From positions 26,667,913-26,731,912 of the forward strand of contig CM068547.1 in assembly GCA_035048495.1 (NCBI GenBank): DNA of 64,000 nt, in the 5' to 3' direction. Source of the DNA: Euptelea pleiosperma. Taxonomy: Eukaryota; Streptophyta; Magnoliopsida; Ranunculales; Eupteleaceae. The position numbers were made by a program, and so were the translations under genes. Of this stretch, positions 32,723-44,440 are shown one piece after another. The notes under the pieces are model-generated. The model searched no databases. It saw only the letters and a list, made by a program, of their open reading frames with translations, and was not told the DNA's origin. The first letter of the stretch is position 1, and each line of letters begins with the position of its first letter.

Positions 32723-33097
32723 ACAAGAGATGCTTCCTTATTCAAGTGGAATGCTTATATTTTGGGGATTTGTTACTTGTCAAAAAGCAAAAAAAAAAAA
32801 GAAAAAAAATGAATATATAGTTGGGTAGGTTGCCATGCTTGGGAGTGACATAGTTTCATGCTGGGTTCTACCATGTTGTAGAAAATGCTAAGGACCCCCA
32901 ATGGGAAGCTTTAAACAGGTCATATTTGTATTTTATACTTATGTCTTTCAAGGCCTTACTAAGCTTGAAAAAAATTAAATGATCAAGTATGTTCACATGT
33001 GATTGAATACATTCATTCGATAAAATGTTTTGTATTATGTATGGAAAAATTACAAAAATTCCAAAGCAAAAGGGAAAAGAGCAAAAAAAAAATTTAG

Positions 33098-33297
33098 AAA
33101 ACATGCCCACGGTACTGATTCACCGTGGGTTCTAGGGAAGCCACGGCCACGCTAGCCGTGTGTACTATGGAGCCCACGGCCAGCCCAGCTGATTCGCCGT
33201 GGAGAGAAAAAAAAGTTAAAAAAAAGGGTACCAACGGCTGGCCTGGCCGTGGCTTCCAGAGAACCCATGGTAAATCAGTACCGTGAGCATGTTTTCT
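33098..33297. repeat. Large GC-rich hairpin
   Basis: Left arm AGAAAACATGCCCACGGTAC...AAGCCACGGCC and right arm GGCCGTGGCTT...GTACCGTGAGCATGTTTTCT pair over about 65 bp with few mismatches. It lies in the 1.8-kb Mutator-type element and could be a nested MITE. Confidence 0.65.
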
Positions 33298-34141
33298 GAA
33301 TTTTTTTTTTTTTTTTTGTCTTGCATCTCAATGACACTTTGGCTTTGTTTAGTTTGTTGCACTAGGATGCAAATGTACTCACTTGCCACAATCTTGGAAT
33401 GTGCATGATTGGTTGTGGGCATGCAAGTGGTTGCCAAGCCCTTGCAAATTCTTTAACAAAATGGCTCACAAGCAAGTGCATCCCCAAAACCATGGCAAGT
33501 GGGTGCATTGCCACTCACTGCATTTGCACTGGAGTGCAAAATGCATCTCCATTTGAACGGTTTTGCTTCTTTTGCAAATTGGAGAAGGAGAATGAGACGG
33601 TTGTGCAAGTGGGAGACGGAGACGGATGCTGAGACAATGTATGAGGTGAACGGCTAGAGCGTCGCTTATCGTCGGTAGCTCGCACAAACCCAAGGAGAAG
33701 GGGAAGAAACAAAGGTAGAAAGGGAAAAGAGAGAAACGAAAAGGGAATGGGGTGCTTTTTTCATTCTAGCCCTTGTAAGGGAGGGCATTTTCGTGCTTTT
33801 GAAATTTATGGGGTGCAAATAGAATTTCCCATATTGTATTGAGCGACTAAGAGAGAAGAGAGAGAAGAAAACCTTCTACTTTGCCATTTCTATATAATGA
33901 AGAACATCGATCATCATCGCCTGTGGACTAGGTTTCGAGCGAACCACATAAATCGCTTGTCCTGCTTTTCCATTTTGTTGGTTATTGATTGTTATTCGAT
34001 TGATCCTTTGGTAAAATCTGCAACAAATAGTTTGGAAATTTTGTCAACCCAATGTTCGCTTCATATATATAGATTGATATATTACATTTACAGATAGTTT
34101 TTTGGTTTTGATCCTTCATGAACTGATAGTAATAGCAAGGC

Positions 34142-37100
34142 TTAAGTTAAGCCCTTCAAGAATTTATCTACTTCGGTGTTTGATCCTCTGGACAGAAACT
34201 TCATACAGATGGGTGGATTCACCCCAGCCAAAGCAAGTATTGAACTTGGCAATGTCCATATCCCATCCCCACAAATCAGACCGGAAGCTACCGCAGGCCC
34301 GAATGCATCTGCCTTGGCTTTGTTCAACTTCTGCCACACAAATAGTATCAAGCTCCCTAAACACATATCGATCGCAAAGTAGGGTCCTAGATAAAATGGT
34401 ATCGCCATTGCCATAGGGAGTGGAATAAACCTTGCCCACTTATCCCTTGTGATGTCTCTAATTAAGTCGATGAGGATGGCTGCGGCGAAGATCACATAGC
34501 ATAGCATGAGGCAGTGCTTTGGTAGGGCCGAGAAGCCTTCAACTCCTAGTATTGATATGTTGCGGTAGATGAGAGTAAAGGGGGCAGGGTATTCTGAACC
34601 TGTATACCCAATGTCAGGGAAGGCCTTGTAGAAGAGCCAGAAGACACAAGGAGAAATGACACAACCCATTGCAGTCCCAATGACTTGGCTCACGAACATG
34701 GACCGGGGTGAAGACAAGGTCAAGTATCCGGTTTTGAAGTCTTGCATGAGATCAGAGGCTGTGGAGACAATGTTCATCATGACCCCGCATGCAGCAAGTC
34801 CAGCAAGCACCCCACCGTGTGAGGCACCAGCCCATGCTCCAATGCTGAAGATGGCAAGCTTCCCATAGGTGGAGGCCAGGGACCAGTCAGTGAGGCCAGT
34901 CCCATAGGCATTACAAAAGGCTAAGACCGGTGCAAAGATGTAGAGAACCAAAATATAATACCACTTGAGCTGGTGGAAGATGTGGGGAAGGGTGGCCATG
35001 GAGATGATAGCAATAGAGATGTAGCCCACAAGTGCAAGCCATGTCGGGATTTGGTCTTTGAGAAAGAGTTGAGTTCGGCGTTGGTCATCATAGGACAAAG
35101 ACGGGGTGTTGGTACCATAGGTGCGATCCGCAACGGGGAGTACAATGGAAGAATCTTTGCTGCGAAGTTGATGAATCAAACCGGAGCCAGTTCGGCCCAA
35201 TACCTTGAAGAAGTTGTAGAGACCGTCGCCTAGGATCATTGCAATGGCGATAAAAATCTACAATTAAACAACACAAGTTTAGTGTTTGCTAATTAGCTGA
35301 CCATGGTTCACTACACACATCCATAGTTTAAAGTCTCAGTCTCGGTCTCGACCATTGGATCGTTCAGTAGTGAGACCACAACTCAGCCAAGACAATGTAA
35401 AAAAGGGTTGAAAGTGCACTGTCTCAACTAATCAACCCGGTCTCAATTGACACTTTGAAGCACTTTATATACAGACGAAGGATTCAAGATTTTTGAAGCT
35501 CGAAGTCGATTTACATGTGTCGTCTCATTGACAAAGTTAGTGATGGTTGAAGTACTATGAGAATTATATTAGATGAAGGGGCTTGGGGGAATTTGTGTGA
35601 TACCTTGTATCCTTGTAGGCCTTGGAGATTTCCGGGTTTAAGGTCTGCAGGGTACCAGTTGCCTTTCTTAGCATCTATGAGAGGCCACATAAGTCCCCAA
35701 GAGAGAATGGCTCCAACAAGTAGAGATATGTTTACAAGGTACGGACAAATCATTCCAACTCCAACATAAGTAGCTGAGAAATCGAAGTAAAACCTGCTTG
35801 CATGCACAGTTGAAAATAATCAAATAAACAAAGAATAGAACCAAAAATATTTAAATTTTAATATCAATAATTAATTTCACTGCCTTTTGTATGGGCCCCA
35901 TCCTAATGATCATCATGTTCTATTCATCGGTTATCCTTTGTTAATCATCAAATTAGTGATTCAAGGGCCTGTACGCCTCTGATCATGATGGTCGGATGGT
36001 ATTGAAATGGGGGAAGTCTACAAAACATATTATAATCCATATGCATGCACTCATAACATAATTGGGTAACTGGACCTACTTGTTCTCGTAGGCTTTGAGG
36101 CCAAATGTAGGGAAGCTTAGGAATCCACAACCATCCCCTGCAGTGAAGAACCATTGAAAGAAACCCCACAAGAAGCTGAAGGAGAAAAACTTGCCCAATA
36201 CCTTCACTTGTTTCCTTAAATGATAGAAGAAAGAGAAAAAAAAACAATGAGAATCCCTTCTAACCATTGGATTGTAAATCTAACATGGAAGATTGCTAAC
36301 AAGAAGTCATATTAAAAAGTCTTACTTTGCTAGCTTGGCTCCCTGAGGAGTATGGAAGCTGTTGATAAGGTGTGCAGTCGCAGTACCACTCGGGTAGACC
36401 AGCTTATAATCTATGATCATGATCTGAAACCATCCAAAGGCCCACATGGAAAACTAAGGAACGTAAAAACAAGAAAATAAAATATTTTTGACACTATGAC
36501 CATGTATGGTGACCGCAGAAAAGTTTTCTAGAAAATGATTCGTATGCCAAAAGTTGTTGATCTAGTTATAGACATTTAGGGGCAATTATCATCTCTAGAG
36601 AACTTTACTAAAGAGTAACCATACATAGCCTAAATTGTTAGCCAAGCCAAATTAATAGTAGGGGCGACAACGGATCGGTGAACCAATATTATCGGTTCTT
36701 ATCAGTTCATCAGGTTCTTATAGGTTTTGATTCTCAAAATGATGGATCCCGAATCATAAACAAATGTTTGGCTCCGGTTATAATTCCATGTATAGTTCCA
36801 ACCTTGATAATATGACAATTTTAACACTATTTATTTATCGGTTCCGTTCGGTCCAGTTCCACTATCAAACTATCCAGAACCGGAATCGTTATTATCAGTT
36901 CAGTTCTGATTCAGATTCTTTCTTAGTCGGTTCTCAAAAATGTGGAACCGGAACCGATGATTCGATTTCGATTTCGGTGAAACGTGTATAAATTGACACC
37001 CCCACTTAATAGTTGAACAAAGTCAATAATAGATAATGGGTAAATTTTCAAAATAAACGCAGTTATAATGTCTTTTCAAACCATGTTTTCCTCTTAAAGA

Positions 37101-40100
37101 GTGGTCTCACAGAAGATCAGGAGGTAAGTTTAGGAGAAGTACCTTCCGGAGGGGCACCACAGAGAAGAGTCCTAAGAAACTAACAACAAAGAGAAATCCA
37201 ATAATCCATCCCAGACTCGGGTTCTTAACATTTTCTGGGTCATTTGCTACTTCTGATTGTTTGGCGATAACCTCGCTCATTCCAAAAAGATAACTGCCAA
37301 AGCCTCCTGTTTATACACGTCAACCAAAGTTCAACAAAAATAGATTTTTTTAAAATAAAGTAAGGAAAAATCTATGATACATACTGCTGTATCAAAATTT
37401 TGATGCAGAAATCCCTCAAGTTGCCACGTAGTACTCTTTCGGGCCCACTAGCTCCCTGAATGTCTCGCCCACACTTTGATGGACCCACACACCAAAAATC
37501 AGTGTGATTGGTGATTCCTAGCCATTGGGTTTTAGCACTTTTTCACCATGGACTTAGATCCAACCCATAAGCCTGTTTATGAAGCCCATGATGAGCAAGT
37601 GCTCGAATCCTATGGCTAGAAATCACCAATCACGCTGAATTTGGGTGTGTAGGTCCACCATGGTGTGGACCAACATCCAGAGGGCCAGTGGCCCGAAAGA
37701 GTGTACTACGTGATAATTTGAGGGCTCGATTACACCCCTATGCAAGAACATGAACATTGGGTCACTCTTTCGGGCCCATTAACTCCATGGATATTTGGCC
37801 CACTTCTTGGTGGACCTACTCTCTAAAAATCAGCTTGACGGGTGATTTCTAACAGTTGTCTGTGGTCATAAATCATCCCATTAAAATGCTCAAATCCAAT
37901 GGCTAGAAATCACCAATTACGCTGATTTTTAGTGGATGGGTCTAACAAGAGGTGAACCAAACATCCATATTTCTGGGGCCCAAAAGTTTTACCACGTAGT
38001 ATTTTGGGAGTAAAAACTTCAAACTTGAGCTCATGAGCTCGTGTAAAGTAATAAATAATTCTTAATTTTAATTTAAAAATAGAAACCTGCCTAAAGGACA
38101 GAGAATAAGCTTCTTCCACCGATTTCTATGAAAAGAGAGGCTTGTCAATGGGCTGTGCAAGCCCAATGGGCTTAAGCCGGGACTTGCTTAGATGGTTGTA
38201 TATGTTTGGAACATGATTATAGTTTCATTTCTCTTTTACCACAAATTTCAATGAAATAATGGAAAGCATTGAGCTGGCTTGAGCCATCAAGGTCTTAGCC
38301 TGAGCTTTCTGGATGTGTTGGGCTGATCTGGACCTAGACCATTGGATTCATCTCTAACTGGGCCTGGCTAGAGATGTAAAGATCCAGCCTAGATCAAGTT
38401 GGTCTCGGGGAGTTTCAGGCCTTGGCCAGCCGGCTCAACTTGGCCCATTTGCCACACTAAGCGAGATATAGGCCGAAAAGATTTACAAGATTTATGCGGC
38501 CTTCCCAAACACGTAAAATTAGGGCCCTGATGTAACAAGGTATACCTGATGCTTTTTGGTGTCAGGTAGCGCATTTTTGTTACTCGGTGTTGCCATCTGG
38601 GCCCACCGATCGCATGGATGTTTAGCCCACCCCAAATTCAAATATTGCTCAAGGATAGCCTTTCCACATCCATGGGGATGGAGGGTGAGTTTTTAAAATA
38701 TATTCTTTTATTAAATTCAAATTTTAAAAACAGGCTGAAGGGAAGTGGCTTTTTGAAATCACGCGGGGCCGTGAATGGGCCCGGCAGATCTCGGGCCAAA
38801 CGGCGGGCCGTGACTCAACTTTCAGGTCCAAGCCCATCCATGAAGGTAAGGGACTGGGTCAGGCTGGGCTGTAACAGGTCCATAAAAAGGGGCCAGGCTC
38901 AGGGCAAATTGCCACCTATTAGGAGGAGTTTAAACTTGAAACAAAGTAGAAATCTAAAAATAAACGGACTTACCATATAATTTTGGAAAAATAAAAAAAC
39001 GAAGTCAACGTTATGAACTTAAGACTGATGTTCGAACTCGAAGTTCGAACCAAGGTTTAAAGGGGACCGTTATAACGGTATAACGGACTGGGGGCGTTAC
39101 CGTTTTTTCCGTTATAACGAAAAAAACGCTCAGGGGCAAAATTGGAAAAAATGGGAAAAAATAGAAAATAACGGAAAATAATGGAAAAAACGGAAAAAAT
39201 GGCTCAAAATGAAAAATAATGGAAAATAACAGAATATAACGGGAAAAAAAAAAACGAAAATAACGGCCATTTTTTTTCACAAAATTTTCCAGAAAATAAC
39301 GGTCGTTATTTTCGTTTTAACGGAAAATAACGGCCGTTATTTTCTGGGCGTTTTAACGGTCCATAACGTAACGGGGTAGGTCCAAATCCGTTATAACGGC
39401 CGTTATTTTCGTTATAACTGCCGTTTTTTAAACTTTGGTTCGAACTTTCACCGTGTTATTCGGATGTCTGTCATCAACATTGCCAATGGACCAAAAATAT
39501 GAGCCACGTGGCACTCATAGTGACTACTGACCGTATGGATGTTTGGTCCATCCCTAGGTGGACCTAGAAACTAAAACTCAGCCTGATTAGTGATTTCTAA
39601 CCTTTGGATCTGAGTACCCCAAATAACGCTCCAACTTCTAAGGTTAAAATAAAACATGTAAGATACTCTAATCCAACGACTACAAATTAATAATTAGGCT
39701 GAATTTTTATATATAGATCCACATAGGGATGAGACAAACATCCATACGGTCGGTGATCTCTAAGAGTATGCCACGTAGCTCACACTTTGGTCAGTCATCA
39801 ACTGTTGACGACGGACTTCATCATCAAAGTTCTACTACTATTATTGTTTATTAGTACTTTTCTAAAACTTTTACGTCACCTGTGATTCTGTATGATTAAA
39901 AATGTAATAATAAAAGTTATAACGGTAAAACGACAGTTAATGAGTAATGAGATAACGGTAAATAACGGCCATTAATTTTGAGACATACCGCTAAAGGCGA
40001 TACCGGAGCTGGCAACTACGCACGTCTGAATAACGGTGTTCTCTTGCCTGGTGAAGGGCTGCTTCAACATTCCAGATTTTTCTAGAAACTTAGTCCATGT

Positions 40101-40400
40101 CTTCACGAAGAAAAACCCTAACAGACCAGCTGACACGTTGAGGGACGGAATGATCCCTGTGGTCAGGTTGAGCTTCATCACGATGAAGGTGAACATCACT
40201 CCCAGAACAAAGCTCACCAAGAAAGCTCTGAAGGTCAGCTGATCTTGCCATGATGGTACCTCTTTGCCCTCGAAGATCTGCTCGATCGACATCGCCTCTT
40301 CTCCTTCATCGTCTGCATTTCTATTCTCCCGTACCTCGCGATCTACCGGATCAGAGACTCCAGCTCCACCGTTCTCGGCTCTCCCCCTTCTGTTCTCCAT
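34142..40400 (-). CDS. YSL: YSL7-like metal-nicotianamine/oligopeptide transporter, copy B
   Basis: Six exons on the minus strand: 39989-40400, 37143-37306, 36326-36423, 36080-36214, 35604-35793 and 34142-35257. Borders are GT/AG, junction phases equal those of copy A, and the product is 704 residues, starting at the ATG at 40400. Motifs follow the same order as in copy A: an acidic N-terminal tail, [34 protein letters not shown], the second-exon loop ending [24 protein letters not shown], the [14 protein letters not shown] block, and the long last exon with QTELF-type differences from copy A but the same [20 protein letters not shown] end. It is one residue shorter than A in the loop after [10 protein letters not shown]. 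The compact gene (introns 346, 286, 111, 719 and 2682 bp) probably shows the pre-insertion structure. Substrate and membrane location cannot be read from sequence. Confidence 0.9.
36661..37008. mobile_element. Putative MITE in YSL copy B intron 2
   Basis: Begins AGGGGCGACAACGGATCGGT and ends ...GTATAAATTGACACCCCCA; repeated ATCGGTTC/GAACCGG motifs suggest foldback. It is absent from copy A at the matching place. Confidence 0.4.
37413..37724. mobile_element. Hairpin MITE, family Z (copy Z2)
   Basis: A 312-bp foldback with ends CCCTCAAGTTGCCACGTAGT and the complement of CCCTCAAATTATCACGTAGT, then CTCTTTCGGGCC in both arms. In YSL copy B intron 1 and not in copy A. Confidence 0.7.
37761..37995. 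mobile_element. Hairpin MITE, family Z (shared with copy A)
   Basis: Counterpart of 19131-19366 at the same intron position; starts TCACTCTTTCGGGCCCATT. Confidence 0.65.
39051..39437. mobile_element. hAT-type MITE with 8-bp TSD GTTCGAAC
   Basis: A 387-bp element with ends CAAGGTTTAAA and TTTAAACTTTG, flanked by GTTCGAAC (39043-39050, 39438-39445). The interior is mostly CGTTATAACGG/GTTATTTTCG palindromic units. Copy A carries the unoccupied site near 25165 (gatcttcgaactttcacc). Confidence 0.85.
39464..39832. mobile_element. MITE, family X (copy X7), left arm shortened
   Basis: Family X core (GACCGTATGGATGTTTGGTC, GATTAGTGATTTCTAACC) with its complement; the right end is ATCATCAAAGTTCTACTAC. 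Copy A lacks it. Confidence 0.6.
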
Positions 40401-40589
40401 TTTCAGGCTTTTTTTTTGGGTCCTGATTCTCCTGAATCTGAAATGGTAGGCTGGTTAGAACTGTTAATTTAACAGAAGAGATTGGAGAGTTAGATATTTT
40501 AGGGATGATCCAGTGTGAACACTTATACTGTTATTCTGTATACGTTGATTTAACTTAACCGTCTGATTTTTTTTTTGTTGGACACAGGA

Positions 40590-40595
40590 CACGTG
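40590..40595. promoter_or_regulatory. G-box in the YSL copy B upstream region
   Basis: CACGTG within GGACACGTGTAGAG, 190 bp upstream of the ATG and shared with copy A. A possible bZIP/bHLH site; untested. Confidence 0.3.
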
Positions 40596-40851
40596 TAGAG
40601 ATATGGGGCCACCATTCAATGGTCCCACCCAGGTTAAAACACCCTAACAGGATATATCATGGTTTAGATACTGTGGATCTCAGTTACTCCATTTAGATTT
40701 AGATTGGAGAAGAATCAGATGAACGGTCCTAAAGAAAGTCTACAAATCAGGTGGTTGCTATCATGCATTAAAAGAAGCATTTAACGAGAATGGCCGCCCG
40801 CCATGCCTATCTTTCAAACTATTCAACGTGACTTTATTGGAAGGGACCAAG

Positions 40852-41545
40852 GTTTTAAATCGTCCGTTATACGGTCATCATTCCTGTAATGTTACCATTA
40901 AGACCGTTATAACGGCCGTCAAAATTGTCACCTCAATTACATTTTAGTAAAAAAAAGTCAGAATAATATTATTTTATTTTATTTTCAAAAAAAAAAACTC
41001 AATAAAGTAACAGTTTTTTTTCAAGGGTGGGGCTCCAGGGACCGGCCTTTTTTGACCGGCTCCGGTTACAGGACACAATATGAGCCAGGTGGCACATTCT
41101 TGGAGGACTGATAGTATGGATGTTTGTCCAATCCCTAGGTGGATCAACAAACAAAAATCAGCTTGATTAGTGATTTCAAACCTTTGGATATTTGTACCTC
41201 AAATACAACTATCAAATTCCCACAGTTGAGATCAACCCATGAAAATAAATCCAATCCAACGCCTATAAATCACTAATCAGGCTGATTTGTGGTTTGTTGG
41301 TCCACCTAGGGATTGGCCATACATCCATACAGTCAGAGTCCTCTAAAAGTGTGCCACGTGACTCATATTATTTCCTGCAACGGGTGCCGGTGAAAAAAGG
41401 CCGGTCCCTGGAGCCCGACCCTTTTTCAAAATAATGACCAGTTATAACGGAGGATATCCATTCTTTTGAAAGAACGTAACGGGTCATGGCGTTAGCATTA
41501 TTACTGTCGCTATTTTCGATATAACGCCCGTTTTTTAAACCATGC
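40852..41545. mobile_element. hAT-type MITE upstream of YSL copy B, interrupted by a family X MITE
   Basis: The left part CAAGGTTTTAAATCGTCCG matches the element at 26345 upstream of copy A. The right end is GCCCGTTTTTTAAACCATG. A 397-bp family X element (41025-41421) is inserted in it. Confidence 0.6.
41025..41421. mobile_element. Long-TIR MITE, family X (copy X8), 8-bp TSD
   Basis: Ends GGGTGGGGCTCCAGGGACCG and complement, then the family X core. The flanking direct repeat TTTTTCAA (41017-41024, 41422-41429) is exact. The terminal stem differs completely from the other X copies although the core is the same. Confidence 0.75.
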
Positions 41546-41793
41546 AGGGACGTGTGGGTCATTGACTCACATGCACGCATTTTTGGTCCGCTAGCGCTAG
41601 TGGTGACTGGTGAGTCGTGACAAATAATGAAACTCAACGATTCCACGTGAAAATTTCCAATACGACAAAAGTGAAGATATTTTGATCTGGTGAGAATCTT
41701 CTATAAATGGTTAAGTTATATTGTCGGTTATAATCCGTCTGATAGGTAATCCTTCTCCGATCAGTAGAGTAACCCTGTGGGCATATATAACAG

Positions 41794-42100
41794 CAAGGTT
41801 TGAAAGGGACCGTTATAATGGACTGGGGCGTTATCTTTTTTTCTTTTTTTTTTCATTTTAAGGGCCGTTAAAACAAATTGTAACGGACAGGGGGAAAAAC
41901 TGGAAAAAACAGAAAAAATGGCGCTGAAATTTAAAATTTTCAAAAACAAAAATAACGAAAATAAATGCAGTTTTTTTAATTTCATAATTTTTTTCAGAAA
42001 ACAACTGTTATTTTCTAAGCGTAAAAACGGTTCATAATGTAATGGGCATTACTGTTAAACGGCCGTTAAATTTGTCAAAACGGTGTTCTTTTAAACCATG
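41794..42100. mobile_element. hAT-type MITE
   Basis: Ends CAAGGTTTGAAAG and TTTTAAACCATG; the interior has CCGTTATAATGG and GGGGCGTTAT blocks as in the other family members. The 8-bp flanks TATAACAG and GATAACCG agree at six of eight positions. Confidence 0.65.
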
Positions 42101-42728
42101 GATAACCGAAAACTGTATCGTATCGGTGATCACGATTCACGCACTCGAATGCGCCGGACCCGTCTGAACGCCTACCTAAGAAAAAAATACTTTCTATCAT
42201 TGATGTGGAAATATTTGTATTTTCCGAGTGAATTAGATGCGCCTTTAAAGTCCGATCAACGTTGACTCGCAAGTCAGCCGTATTTTCCAGTAAATTACGG
42301 ACAATCCGACAAATAAGCCAGCAAATATATTTGACATATCGTCCAAGAAAATTAGACAAAAAAAAAAGTTTGATGTACCACTCGCCATACTCACACTGAC
42401 ACGTGGCCAATTAAGGGTATTTTAGTAATCTATATACAATCGGAAATAGATAATAGATTGAAAGGCACTGGTATTAACAAAAGATCTGACTTTGGGTTCA
42501 TACAGTCAATTTCATATAATTATGATAAACTTAGGATGATAATGACAAAAGGACCGTTATAACGGCATAACAGCTAGTTGGCATTACCATTATGACCGTT
42601 ATAACGGATCAAATAACAGTCGAGCTTTATTTGTTTATAAATTCATTTTAAGCGTAACATAAGCGTAACACCTCAAATAACGTGTATTTGAGGTGCTTTG
42701 AGGGGACACCTTACAATTCACGCACTTA

Positions 42729-43041
42729 GGCCTTGCTTGGTAGTACTACAAATGTTTGCGCGCAAACGTTTGCTGCATTTGTGTGTGCTTGGTGGTGATA
42801 CATCCAATAAGTATTTGCATTCGATCCAATCATTTTTTTCCAAAAAGTGGTCTAATGTTCGGAGCCATTTTTTTTGGCTGCAAACAATATGCAAAATGAC
42901 TATCTCATCCCGGTTAGCTCCCCTCCCCGATCTTGTGGATATTTCTGCAATAATTGTTTGTCATTGCAAACATTTGATTACCAAATATTTGCCTACAAAC
43001 ATTTTCCTGCAAACTACAGAGACAAGATACCAAGTACGGCC
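42729..43041. mobile_element. PIF/Harbinger-type (Tourist-like) MITE, TSD TTA
   Basis: A 313-bp element with TIRs GGCCTTGCTTGGTA and GGCCGTACTTGGTA (right end, reverse complement), flanked by TTA (42726-42728, 43042-43044). No coding content. Confidence 0.85.
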
Positions 43042-43077
43042 TTAGATATAAATCCCTCAGATAATTCTGTGGGCTTC

Positions 43078-43666
43078 TTGTATTAACAGACGAAAGTGCC
43101 CTTGTCTTCAACCTTAGAATATAGGTTTTTGGTTTGGGCCAAAACCCAAACCCCAAATCGGACGGCTGTGTGGACGACTCCAAATCGGACGGCTGTGTGG
43201 AAGACCAACGAAGAGACTCCAATGGGTCGCCCGCTGGCAACCAACCCACCGGAGTCTCATGGCCGGCCGACCACCACTCCGGCAACAATTTAAAACTCAA
43301 GGTTAAAAAAAAAACACATAAAGCATACAATTTTATTTCTAAAAATTTTATTAATAAAAATAAAAAATAAGAATACGAGCAATTTAGATTTTTAGCTTTT
43401 GAGACATGGATTTTGAAAAGATGGGTTCTCTCAATTTTAAAAAGAAATCGCATTCCCTCATGAGTTTTATCTATTTTTAGGGGGAGTTTTTTTTCTTCAA
43501 TCTTTGCTTAATTCATATAAAAAAAAAAAATCTTAGGTTTACAAGCATTGGTTTTATTTTTCTTTTAATCTCCTCTTTTCATGTTTGATTTGGGGTTTGG
43601 ATTTTGGCCCAAACCCAAACCCTTGTTCTAAGGTTGAAGACAAGGGCACTTCGTCCATTAATACAA
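43078..43666. mobile_element. Non-autonomous element with about 85-bp TIRs
   Basis: The left end TTGTATTAACAGACGAAAGT and onward (GTGCCCTTGTCTTCAACCTT, TTTGGTTTGGGCC) is repeated in inverted order at 43586-43666. No clear TSD. The 179-codon minus-strand reading crossing it shows no known domain. Confidence 0.65.
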
Positions 43667-44140
43667 AATTTGGTAATCAACACTGGTCAAATGATAGTGG
43701 ACAAAGAATTCGAAAGAAAACAAATGTGTTTTGAGCAGAAAACTAACACGAAGATGTGGTCACAATTGCATTGATCAGATGGTCAGGATTGACACTAGTG
43801 TGATTTTTGGTTTTATCGCCAAACATTTGGACGGTAGATGAACATGCGTAAGCATGGAAGGGACATATACGGATGTGCACTTCAACAATTTGAAAGGGGC
43901 ATCCAATGTTTGTCTACCATTCTCGTATGCATGCATAGAACCTATGGATGGGGCCCATCTATGAGCCTGCTTACCCGCACAGATATGCTAGCCTTCCTTA
44001 GATGTGGAAAAATCAGGTGATGACGAAAGACAAGCATCAAGAAATCGACTTCGACTATTTTTTTGTTACTCACATTCCCCGGGAGGGGCAGAATTTAAGC
44101 TGGCAAACAGACCCTGAGAGATCTCATTTGCCAAAACTTA
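43667..44140. other. Intergenic DNA
   Basis: No gene, RNA or repeat structure was recognised in this stretch. Confidence 0.4.
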
Positions 44141-44440
44141 AGGGTGTAAATTTGGCCCGCAGCCTGGGCCAGATTTTTCGGGCCAAAGCCAGGCCTGTTA
44201 GGTCCTTGAGCAGTGCCCAGGTCTGCCCCTTGAAGCCCAGTCAAGCCCAAGGCCCATCCCGAATCAGCCCAGCCTAGTTGGCCCAAAACTGGCCCCGCAA
44301 AGAGCCATTGGCCACATTTGTTTTCATTTTTTATGATTTTTTTTCAAATTGAGAAAGGGCCCAACAAGGCCCCGAAACCCATACCCTATGGGCACTGGGC
44401 TGGGCCCAGGCCCATCAAGTCAAATTTACACCCCTTTTAA
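44141..44440. mobile_element. Foldback MITE rich in GGCCC motifs
   Basis: The left end GGGTGTAAATTTGGCCCG and the right end AAATTTACACCC are inverted. The interior repeats GGGCC/GGCCC in both orientations. Flanks TTAA-like; TSD not resolved. Confidence 0.55.

Larger units (their letters stand above)
32042..33830. mobile_element. 1.8-kb Mutator-type non-autonomous element, 9-bp TSD
   Basis: The ends are GGAAAATTCTATTTGCACCC and its complement ...GGGTGCAAATAGAATTTCCC, flanked by the exact 9-bp TSD ATATTGTAT (32033-32041 and 33831-33839). It is in the same family as 11782-12293. The interior contains a family Z hairpin (32465-32722), a 200-bp GC-rich hairpin (33098-33297) and AT-rich filler. 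The small readings inside show no transposase. Confidence 0.8.
30890..42600. repeat. Segmental duplication, copy B (YSL block)
   Basis: Second copy of the block described at 3105-28640, in the same orientation. It is shorter because it lacks the large insertions. Flanks that align: 30905-31320 with 3110-3520, and 42270-42580 with 28370-28640. Confidence 0.75.

Noticed and set aside
33399..33712. Several short readings around 33.4-33.7 kb (Cys/Ser-rich)
   Set aside because: They overlap on both strands inside the 1.8-kb Mutator-type element and none resembles a known protein.
35330..35470. Similarity of the CTCAGTCTCGGTCTCG stretch to 44520-44700 as a new repeat family
   Set aside because: Only scattered short matches are visible; ends and arms could not be traced by eye.
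42914..43453. 179-codon minus-strand open reading frame
   Set aside because: It runs across the PIF-type MITE end and the inverted-repeat element at 43078-43666, has no recognisable domain, and its codons follow repeat arms.
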